Shown: positions 25,097 to 31,075 of the stretch, in pieces | Layout: every line of letters begins with the position of its first letter | Numbering within the stretch: position 1 is the first letter of the stretch | Assembly: GCA_002440665.1 (NCBI GenBank) | Contig: DJUX01000002.1 | Coordinates: 1-37,918, forward strand | Direction: 5' to 3' | Source of the DNA: Dechloromonas sp. UBA6271 | GTDB lineage: Bacteria; Pseudomonadota; Gammaproteobacteria; Burkholderiales; Rhodocyclaceae | DNA: 37,918 nt | The notes under the pieces: generated by a model | Database searches by the model: none | The model's input: only the letters and a program-made list of their open reading frames with translations | Told to the model about the DNA's origin: nothing | Program-made: the position numbers and the translations under genes

Positions 25097-25855
25097 GTGA
25101 TCACCTACGAATATCCCTTCAATGAGCGCATCCGCACACTGCTGCGTCTCGAAGATTTATTCGAAAAGACGGCTTATTTCGCTGAAAGCGACGGGCAACT
25201 AGAGCACCACACCGCCCTCGTCACGCTGTTCGAGATTCTCGAAACTGCAGGTCGCGCCGACCTTAAGATGGACCTCATCCAGGAACTCGAGCGCCAGCGC
25301 CAGACCCTGCTGGCCTACCGCAACAATCCCGATATTTCCGAAGAAGCGCTGTCCGGAGCCCTCTACGAGATCGAGCATTCGTCGGCGGCGTTGCTCGGCA
25401 TGGCCGGCAAGATCGGCCAGTACCTGCGCGACAACGACTGGCTGATGGGTATCAAGAGCCGCGCGGCGATCCCCGGCGGTGTCTGCGAGTTCGACCTGCC
25501 GTCGTATCACTGGTGGCTGCACCGCCCGCCGGAAGTCCGGCGCGAGGCGATTGCCGGCTGGACCAGGCCGATGCTGCCGCTGCGCGATGCGGCGGCCATC
25601 GTGTTGCGCCTGTTGCGTTCGAGCGGCCGGCCCAAGCACCACATCGCGCTCAAGGGTCAGTTCCAGCTCAATCTCGGCGGTACGGCAGCGCAGATGGTGC
25701 GTGTCGAGGTCAATACCGAAGAGCCGGCGATCCCCGAGGTCAGTGCCAACAAGTATTTCCTCAACATCCGCTTCACCAACCCGTCGGCCGGCGAGCTCAA
25801 GGCCCGGGTCTGCGAGCGCGATGTGCCGTTCGACCTGACCTTCTGCAATCTCTGA
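25097..25855 (+). CDS. zapD: Cell division protein ZapD
   Basis: Cross-links FtsZ filaments at the division ring. The 252-residue protein is placed from GTG at 25097 because the family N-terminus is (I/S)xYEYPFNERIRTLLRLEDLF, here ITYEYPFNERIRTLLRLE. An open frame extends 19 codons upstream but is not family-like, and no strong ribosome site is seen before either. Other conserved parts are SYHWWLHRPPEVRREAI (about 136-152) and SANKYFLNIRFTNP near the C-terminus. Its stop overlaps the yacG ATG by 1 bp (TGATG). Confidence 0.95.
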   Translation: MITYEYPFNERIRTLLRLEDLFEKTAYFAESDGQLEHHTALVTLFEILETAGRADLKMDLIQELERQRQTLLAYRNNPDISEEALSGALYEIEHSSAALLGMAGKIGQYLRDNDWLMGIKSRAAIPGGVCEFDLPSYHWWLHRPPEVRREAIAGWTRPMLPLRDAAAIVLRLLRSSGRPKHHIALKGQFQLNLGGTAAQMVRVEVNTEEPAIPEVSANKYFLNIRFTNPSAGELKARVCERDVPFDLTFCNL

Positions 25856-26058
25856 TGACTGTCCGCAAGGTGCGCTGCCCGCAATGCGGCGGCGAGTCGC
25901 TCTGGTCGCCCGAAAACCCGTGGCGGCCGTTCTGTTCCGAGCGCTGCAAGCAGATCGACCTCGGCTGCTGGGCCAGCGATTCCTACCGGATTCCGGTGCA
26001 GGAAGAGAACGACGGCGAAGCGGGCGGCGACCTGCCCGATCCTACCAGCCGCGCATAA
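25855..26058 (+). CDS. yacG: DNA gyrase inhibitor / zinc protein YacG
   Basis: A 67-residue zinc protein reported to bind GyrB and inhibit gyrase. The four zinc cysteines are C9, C12, C28 and C32 in CPQC and FCSERC, with the family-typical WRPFCSERCK and DLGCWAS. The ATG shares one base with the zapD stop. Its last 17 bp overlap the 3' end of the Nudix gene on the other strand. Confidence 0.95.
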   Translation: MTVRKVRCPQCGGESLWSPENPWRPFCSERCKQIDLGCWASDSYRIPVQEENDGEAGGDLPDPTSRA

Positions 26059-26986
26059 GCGCGATGCCGTGTGCGCCGTGGTCTTGTGCTGCGGCCAGCA
26101 TCCCCGTCCTCATGCCACCCAGCGCCAGAACCGGCAGTGTGTTGCCAGCCCGCAAGCGCTCGAATTTCATCCAGCCAATTCCTGACGATTCCGGGTGGGT
26201 CGGCGTTGGCAGCACCGGGCCGAGCAGGGCATAGTCGAAGTCCAGTTCGCCGGCCCGGGCAATTTCCTCTGCGCTGTGGCAGGAGGCACCAACCCAGGCG
26301 AATTCCGGGCGTTGCGTGCAGGTGGCAAGGCGCGCCGCCGACAGGTGCACGCCGTCAGCGCCGGTGCGCCGGGCGATCTCCTCGTCGTCGTTGATGACAA
26401 CCAGCGCACCATGGCTGCGCGCCAGGCGGACGACGGTCTCGGCGAACCACAGGCGCTGCGCCGGCAGCCAGCTCTTGTCGCGCACCTGGATCAGCTGCAG
26501 GCCGGCATTCAGCGCCTCTTCCAGCCGCTCCAGCTGACGTTCGACGCCTTCGCTCTCGGCCATGGTGATGGCCATCGTCGTCGGTAGTGCCAGCGCTTTC
26601 AGGATCGGATGGTTGGCCGGCAGGATCGGCGCCACGCTGGCGGATTTGCCGCATTTTTGCCAGTCGACCGCACTATGCTCGAGCGGCGCGGTAATGCCGA
26701 TTTCGCCGTCCCATGCCGTGACGCGCCAGAAATTGAGGCGCACCGTGGCGTGCGGGTAGGTGAACACGCGGGTCAGCCAGGGTGAACAGGCGGTGACCGT
26801 GATCCCGAGTTCCTCGTACAGTTCGCGGACGAGCGCCTCGCGCACCGTCTCGCCGGGCTCGACCTTGCCGCCGGGAAACTCCCAGTAGCCCGCGTAAACC
26901 TTGCCTTCCGGGCGCTGGGCGAGCAGGAACTCGCTGGCGTCCGCCCGCAGCATGACGGCAGCCGCAACCTCTACTAACTTGCTCAC
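26042..26986 (-). CDS. Nudix hydrolase (MutT-like) fused to a ThiE-like domain
   Basis: A 314-residue two-domain protein. The N-domain (about 1-130) is a MutT-type Nudix enzyme, with the box GGKVEPGETVREALVREL followed by YEELGI (about 38-63), expected to hydrolyse 8-oxo-dGTP. The C-domain (about 145-314) is a thiamine-phosphate-synthase/TenI-like barrel: IQVRDKSWLPA, VVINDDEEIARRTGADGVHL and LGPVLPTPTHPESSGIGW. The same fusion occurs in many beta/gammaproteobacteria beside yacG. The start is GTG at 26986, overlapping the DUF815 stop as GTGA; no ATG fits. Whether the ThiE part is active is not known. Confidence 0.93.
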   Translation of the reverse strand: MSKLVEVAAAVMLRADASEFLLAQRPEGKVYAGYWEFPGGKVEPGETVREALVRELYEELGITVTACSPWLTRVFTYPHATVRLNFWRVTAWDGEIGITAPLEHSAVDWQKCGKSASVAPILPANHPILKALALPTTMAITMAESEGVERQLERLEEALNAGLQLIQVRDKSWLPAQRLWFAETVVRLARSHGALVVINDDEEIARRTGADGVHLSAARLATCTQRPEFAWVGASCHSAEEIARAGELDFDYALLGPVLPTPTHPESSGIGWMKFERLRAGNTLPVLALGGMRTGMLAAAQDHGAHGIALMRGW

Positions 26987-27873
26987 TTCGCTTTCTTTCG
27001 TGCCGGCTTTTGCTGGCCGGCGACGTCGCGGGCGAATTGCCAGGCGACGCGCCCGCTGCGCGAACCTCGGCCGAGCGCCCAGTTGAGCGCATCGCGCTCG
27101 CAGGTCGCGATCTGCGCCTCGCTGACGCCGAAATGGCGCAACCAGTGATTGACGATGTTCAGATAATCGTCCTGGCTGAACGGGTAGAAGGAAATCCACA
27201 GCCCGAAACGCTCGGACAGCGAAATCTTTTCCTCGGTCGTCTCGCCGGGGTGAATCTCGTCGTCGACGCGCTTGGTTTCCAGATTTTCGGCGAAGTACTC
27301 GGGCATCAGATGGCGGCGGTTCGAGGTGGCGTAGACCAGCACGTTGTCCGGCGGCGCGGCGACCGATCCGTCGAGGACCGATTTCAACGCCTTGTACGCC
27401 GTTTCGCCGGCTTCGAACGAGAGGTCGTCGCAAAAGATGATGAAGCGCTCGGGGCGACCTTCGAGCAGGTCGACGATGTCGAGCAGGTCGACCAGGTCGT
27501 CCTTGTCGACTTCGATCAGGCGCAGCCCCTTGCCGGAATATTCGTTGAGCACTGCCTTGACCAGCGATGACTTGCCCGAGCCGCGGCTGCCGGTCAGCAA
27601 CACGTTGTTGGCCGGCTTGCCGGCGACGAACTGGCGGGTATTGGCGACAATGCGCGCCTTCTGGTCGTCGATGTTCTCGAGATCGGCAAGGCGGATCGGG
27701 TGCGGATGGCGCACCGCCTGCAGCCAGCCGCGGCCGTTGCGCGTGCGCCAGCGGAAGGCGATGGCGGTTTTCCAGTCGGGCGGCGGCGGGGCGGGCGGCA
27801 GGCTGGCTTCGAACTGGCCGAGGACGGCTTCGGCACGGGCAAGCAGTCGTTCGAGTTGCGGGGTGTTTGGCAT
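26983..27873 (-). CDS. DUF815 family ATP-binding protein
   Basis: A 296-residue AAA-type P-loop ATPase of the DUF815 family. Walker A is GSRGSGKSSLV (about 92-102) and Walker B is FIIFCDDLSFE (about 143-153). Sensor-like ATSNRRHLMPE follows, with the family motif SLSERFGLWISFYPFSQDDYL (about 216-236, shown as SLSERFGLW and FYPFSQDDYL). The start MPNTPQLERLL at 27873 excludes an open but unrelated upstream extension. It is divergent from mltA (46 bp between starts) and coupled to the Nudix gene. The function is not established; a chaperone or remodelling role is conjecture. Confidence 0.93.
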   Translation of the reverse strand: MPNTPQLERLLARAEAVLGQFEASLPPAPPPPDWKTAIAFRWRTRNGRGWLQAVRHPHPIRLADLENIDDQKARIVANTRQFVAGKPANNVLLTGSRGSGKSSLVKAVLNEYSGKGLRLIEVDKDDLVDLLDIVDLLEGRPERFIIFCDDLSFEAGETAYKALKSVLDGSVAAPPDNVLVYATSNRRHLMPEYFAENLETKRVDDEIHPGETTEEKISLSERFGLWISFYPFSQDDYLNIVNHWLRHFGVSEAQIATCERDALNWALGRGSRSGRVAWQFARDVAGQQKPARKKAK

Positions 27874-27919
27874 GATGGCTTTATACTTCGCGGCGAATTT
27901 GCGAACTCTATAGAAACAC

Positions 27920-29146
27920 ATGCGAAAAATCCAAACCGCCGCGCTTTTTGCCACCATTCTTGCCGCGATATTTCTGGCTGCCTGCACCACGACACCGATC
28001 GGCGAACCGGCTGCAGCGGGCTGCAAACCCTGCGCCGCTTGCCCGTCCTGTCCGCCGGCGGCCACGGTCCCGCCGGCAGCGGTGCCGTTCTCTCGCATCC
28101 TGCAGCTGGCGAACTGGACGGACCTCCCCGGCTGGAAAGACGATGACCTCGCCGCCGCCTGGCCGGCCTTCATGGCAAGTTGCCGCGGTGTCGCCAGCAA
28201 GCCCCACGGCGCCAGCTGGAAGCGGGTCTGCGATCTGGCGCGTGCCGCCGACGGCAAGCCAGGGAACGACCCGCGCCGCTTCTTCGAGACCCAGCTCAAG
28301 CCCTATGCAATCCAGGCTGCCGACGGCAATGCCGGCGGCCTCGTGACCGGTTACTACGAGCCGCTGCTGCGCGGCAGCCGGACCCGCAGCAAGGGTTTCG
28401 AACAACCCGTGCGCGGCGTGCCGGAGGATCTGCTGACCATCGACCTGTCCGCCATCTTTCCGGAGTTGAAGGACAAGCGCGTCCGCGGCCGGCTGGAGGG
28501 CAACAAGGTCGTTCCCTACTGGTCGCGGGCGGAAATCGCCGCGCGCGGCGACAAGCTGCCGAGCCGCACCTTGCTCTACGTCGATGACGCCGTCGAGCTC
28601 TTCTTCCTGCAGGTTCAGGGTTCCGGGCGGGTCAGCCTGCCGGACGGCACGATGGCCCGCCTCAACTACGCCGACCAGAACGGCTACCCCTATCAATCCA
28701 TCGGCCGCGTGCTGGTCGACCGCGGCGAACTGAAACTCGAAGAGGCCTCAATGCAGGGCATCCAGAGTTGGGCACGGGCCAATCCCGGGCGCCTTCAGGA
28801 ACTGCTCAACGCCAATCCCAGCTATGTCTTCTTCCGCGAAGTGCCGAACAGCAACGAAGGGCCGGTCGGTGCCTTGGGCGTGCCGCTGACCGCCGAGCGC
28901 AGCATCGCCGTCGACCCGCGCTCGGTGCCGCTCGGTGCGCCGGTGTTCTTGGCGACGACGCGCCCGAATTCGAGCAAATCCCTGAATCGCCTGGTGCTGG
29001 CGCAGGATACCGGTGGCGCGATCAAGGGTGCGGTGCGCGCCGATTTCTTCTGGGGCTTTGGCAAGGAAGCCGGCGAGCAGGCGGGCCGTATGAAGCAGGC
29101 AGGCCGCATGTGGGTGTTGCTGCCGCCAGAAGCTGCCCTGAAATGA
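27920..29146 (+). CDS. mltA: Membrane-bound lytic murein transglycosylase A
   Basis: Outer-membrane lipoprotein that cleaves peptidoglycan glycan strands to 1,6-anhydro ends. The 408-residue protein has a lipoprotein signal with LAAC (cysteine at 22), a short linker with an unusual C35-x2-C38-x2-C41-x2-C44 run, then the MltA domain: GYYEPLL (about 141-147), FFLQVQGSGRV and the 3D/catalytic region AQDTGGAIKGAVRADFFWGFG (given as AQDTGGAIKG and RADFFWGFG) near the C-terminus with the catalytic aspartate. The start ATG follows TATAG-rich DNA. amtB lies downstream behind its own candidate promoter. Confidence 0.96.
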   Translation: MRKIQTAALFATILAAIFLAACTTTPIGEPAAAGCKPCAACPSCPPAATVPPAAVPFSRILQLANWTDLPGWKDDDLAAAWPAFMASCRGVASKPHGASWKRVCDLARAADGKPGNDPRRFFETQLKPYAIQAADGNAGGLVTGYYEPLLRGSRTRSKGFEQPVRGVPEDLLTIDLSAIFPELKDKRVRGRLEGNKVVPYWSRAEIAARGDKLPSRTLLYVDDAVELFFLQVQGSGRVSLPDGTMARLNYADQNGYPYQSIGRVLVDRGELKLEEASMQGIQSWARANPGRLQELLNANPSYVFFREVPNSNEGPVGALGVPLTAERSIAVDPRSVPLGAPVFLATTRPNSSKSLNRLVLAQDTGGAIKGAVRADFFWGFGKEAGEQAGRMKQAGRMWVLLPPEAALK

Positions 29147-29185
29147 GGCGGTTGCGCACCGAATAAATGCATTGTCTCGGCTATT

Positions 29186-29202
29186 TGCACTGTACTGGTG
29201 CG
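29186..29202. promoter_or_regulatory. Candidate NtrC binding site (upstream)
   Basis: TGCAC-N7-GTGCG fits the NtrC dyad TGCAC-N7-GTGCA with one mismatch. It lies about 70 bp upstream of the candidate sigma-54 -24 element of amtB, a suitable enhancer distance. Confidence 0.5.
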
Positions 29203-29251
29203 GTTTTTCTTGCGCACCGGAATCTAATGCACTGATTTGTAACATTTTTGA

Positions 29252-29268
29252 TGCACTGGAATGGTGCT
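29252..29268. promoter_or_regulatory. Candidate NtrC-like dyad overlapping the promoter
   Basis: TGCAC-N7-GTGCT fits the NtrC dyad with one mismatch and overlaps the sigma-54 -24/-12 element. It could be a low-affinity site, or a chance result of the related TGGTGC sequence. Confidence 0.35.
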
Positions 29269-29271
29269 TGC
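29257..29271 (+). promoter_or_regulatory. Candidate sigma-54 promoter of amtB
   Basis: TGG-N8-TTGC (GG and GC separated by exactly 10 bp) matches the sigma-54 -24/-12 consensus. The predicted start, about 12 bp after GC, would be near 29283, leaving a 22-nt leader before the ATG at 29305. Sigma-54 control of amtB is the rule in proteobacteria, so context supports the call. Confidence 0.6.
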
Positions 29272-29304
29272 TTCCAATTCCGGATTCTTTTGTCCGGGGG
29301 TTTC

Positions 29305-30507
29305 ATGGAAGCTGTTCAATCGGGCGGTAACGTCCTCTTTATTCTGCTGGGCGCCATCATGGTGCTTGCCATGCATGCCGGCTTCGCCTTTCTCGAGGTG
29401 GGCACGGTGCGCAAGAAAAATCAGGTCAACGCGCTGGTCAAGATTCTGACCGATTTCGCGATGTCAACCATCGCCTACTTCTTCATCGGCTACACCATCG
29501 CCTACGGCGTCAGCTTCTTTTCCGGCGTCGATACGTTGATGGAGAAGAATGGCTTCGAACTGACCAAGTTCTTCTTCCTGCTGACCTTCGCCGCCGCCAT
29601 TCCCGCCATCATTTCGGGCGGCATCGCCGAGCGCGCCAAGTTCCACCCGCAACTGATCGCCACCTTCTTGCTGGTCGGTTTCGTCTATCCCTTCTTCGAG
29701 GGCATCGCCTGGAATCAGGCCTTCGGCATCCAGGCCTGGCTGAAGGCCACCTTCGGCGAGGAGTTTCACGACTTCGCCGGCTCGGTCGTCGTGCATGCCA
29801 TGGGCGGCTGGATTGCCTTGCCGGCGGTTCTGCTGCTTGGTGCCCGCTACGGTCGCTACAGCAAGGACGGGCGCATCTCCGCCCACCCGCCATCATCGAT
29901 TCCCTTCCTGGCGCTCGGTGCCTGGATACTGACCGTTGGCTGGTTCGGCTTCAACGTGATGAGCGCCCAGACACTCGACAAGATTTCCGGCCTGGTGGCG
30001 CTCAATTCGCTGATGGCGATGGTCGGCGGCACGCTGGTTGCGCTGCTGCTCGGCAAGAACGACCCGGGCTTCGTGCACAACGGCCCGCTGGCGGGTCTGG
30101 TGGCGGTCTGCGCTGGTTCGGATTTGATGCACCCGATTGGGGCGCTGGCGGTCGGCGGCATTGCCGGCGGCCTGTTCGTGGTCATGTTCACCCTGACCCA
30201 GAACCGCTGGAAAATCGACGACGTGCTCGGCGTCTGGCCGCTGCATGGCCTGTGCGGCGCCTGGGGCGGTATCGCCGCGGGCATCTTCGGCAGCAAGGCG
30301 CTCGGCGGTGCCGGTGGCGTCGCCTTCATGCCGCAGTTGATCATGACTGCGCTCGCCATCGGAGTGGCGGTGACCGGCAGTCTGCTGGTTTATGGCTCAT
30401 TGAAGGCAGCGCTTGGCCTGCGTCTCGATCAGGAAGAGGAATATCAGGGCGCCGACCTGAGCATTCACAAGATCACCGCAACGCCCGAGCGCGAACCGAA
30501 CTGGTAA
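29305..30507 (+). CDS. amtB: Ammonium transporter AmtB
   Basis: Inner-membrane ammonium channel of 400 residues, with about eleven hydrophobic spans. The paired pore histidines are H164 (VVVHAMGGW) and H314 (WPLHGLCGAWGG). The aspartate of the recruitment site is in HDFAGS (156). IISGGIAERAKF and GSDLMHPIGALAVGG are family motifs. I start at MEAVQSGGN (29305), preceded by GGGGG. A frame-start 19 codons upstream would lie before the sigma-54 element, so is rejected. No glnK is adjacent, unusual for proteobacteria; the PII partner must be elsewhere. Confidence 0.95.
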   Translation: MEAVQSGGNVLFILLGAIMVLAMHAGFAFLEVGTVRKKNQVNALVKILTDFAMSTIAYFFIGYTIAYGVSFFSGVDTLMEKNGFELTKFFFLLTFAAAIPAIISGGIAERAKFHPQLIATFLLVGFVYPFFEGIAWNQAFGIQAWLKATFGEEFHDFAGSVVVHAMGGWIALPAVLLLGARYGRYSKDGRISAHPPSSIPFLALGAWILTVGWFGFNVMSAQTLDKISGLVALNSLMAMVGGTLVALLLGKNDPGFVHNGPLAGLVAVCAGSDLMHPIGALAVGGIAGGLFVVMFTLTQNRWKIDDVLGVWPLHGLCGAWGGIAAGIFGSKALGGAGGVAFMPQLIMTALAIGVAVTGSLLVYGSLKAALGLRLDQEEEYQGADLSIHKITATPEREPNW

Positions 30508-30525
30508 GCACTCATGATCGCAATA

Positions 30526-30561
30526 AATAAAGTCTGTCGGAGTGTAATAAAGTCTGTCGGA
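30526..30561 (+). repeat. Two direct copies of a 16-bp sequence
   Basis: AATAAAGTCTGTCGGA occurs at 30526-30541 and again at 30546-30561, 20 bp apart, between amtB and its terminator. It marks the place where GC content falls and the defence locus begins. It may be a small tandem duplication, an attachment-site remnant or a binding site. Confidence 0.75.
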
Positions 30562-30571
30562 CCGATTTAAC

Positions 30572-30599
30572 AAAGCCCCGCCACAGTGCGGGGCTTTTT
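30572..30599 (+). terminator. Intrinsic terminator after amtB
   Basis: Stem AAAGCCCCGC/GCGGGGCTTT with a 6-nt loop (30582-30587) and a TTTTT run ending at 30599. It ends amtB transcription and insulates the defence locus. The rest of the 352-bp stretch 30508-30859 holds the direct repeats above, the motif cluster below and no convincing gene; its composition is clearly more AT-rich than the preceding 30 kb. Confidence 0.88.
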
Positions 30600-30637
30600 G
30601 CTATTAGCTCCTGGCGACACTGCGTGGGCCTACTTGT

Positions 30638-30658
30638 ACCTGCTGGCTTACTGCAGGT
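30638..30658. repeat. Short inverted repeat in the mad1 upstream region
   Basis: ACCTGC (30638-30643) and GCAGGT (30653-30658) form a 6-bp inverted repeat with a 9-bp spacer, about 200 bp before mad1. It could be an operator or chance; nothing else supports it. Confidence 0.35.
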
Positions 30659-30684
30659 CCTGACCGCTCTCTTCTTACAAAAAT

Positions 30685-30811
30685 TTCGGTTAGATCGCGC
30701 TTGCTTAAACATAGGGCCTACCTCAGGAAGTAGTAGCTGCTCATCTTCGGTTAAATATGGGCCTCACCCGATCAAACCCAATCTAACCCTATTCAAGCTG
30801 GTGGTGGTTAG
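30685..30811. promoter_or_regulatory. Cluster of GGTTAGAT-type motifs upstream of mad1
   Basis: Four related sites are seen: TTCGGTTAGAT (30685-30695), TTCGGTTAAAT (30746-30756), ATCTAACC (30781-30788, inverted) and GGTTAG (30806-30811). The last two make an inverted repeat with a 17-bp spacer, about 50 bp before the mad1 start. Such spacing suggests binding by a small HTH regulator, plausibly Mad1 itself, but this is inference. Confidence 0.4.
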
Positions 30812-30859
30812 GTATCCTTCTTGTTACACAATATTCCAATGGCAGGTATGGAGCTCCAA

Positions 30860-31075
30860 ATGGATGACCGCTGGCTTTCTGTCGATGAAATTGCTGAGTA
30901 CCTAGGTGTAGCCAAAGACACGGTGTACACATGGGTGACCAATAAAGCTATGCCCGGCCACAAAGTTGGGCGCTTCTGGAAATTCAAGAAGGAAGACGTG
31001 GACGCCTGGGTGCGCGAGGGCGGTGCCGCTGCCAGCAGTGATGATTTTGACGACAAGGAGCCCCGCAATGCCTAA
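30860..31075 (+). CDS. Excisionase-type HTH protein, MAD1-like
   Basis: A 71-residue DNA-binding protein, MDDRWLSVDEIAEYLGVAKD then TVYTWVTNKAMPGHKVGRFW, which is the winged MerR/excisionase-family HTH (HTH_17). The acidic tail ends EPRNA. I start at 30860 because GGAG lies 6 bp upstream; three upstream in-frame ATG/near-start codons lack a site. It overlaps mad2 by 8 bp. In the methylation-associated defence system (MADS) the first gene, mad1, is an HTH protein of this kind. Probably a regulator of the operon; excisionase activity is unlikely as no integrase is adjacent. Confidence 0.85.
   Translation: MDDRWLSVDEIAEYLGVAKDTVYTWVTNKAMPGHKVGRFWKFKKEDVDAWVREGGAAASSDDFDDKEPRNA

Noticed and set aside
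29248..29304. Earlier in-frame start for amtB
   Set aside because: It would lie upstream of the candidate sigma-54 promoter and adds a non-hydrophobic stretch before the usual AmtB N-terminus.
30624..30905. 93-codon open frame before and across mad1
   Set aside because: Lacks a ribosome site, ends inside mad1 in another frame and reads like non-coding AT-rich DNA.
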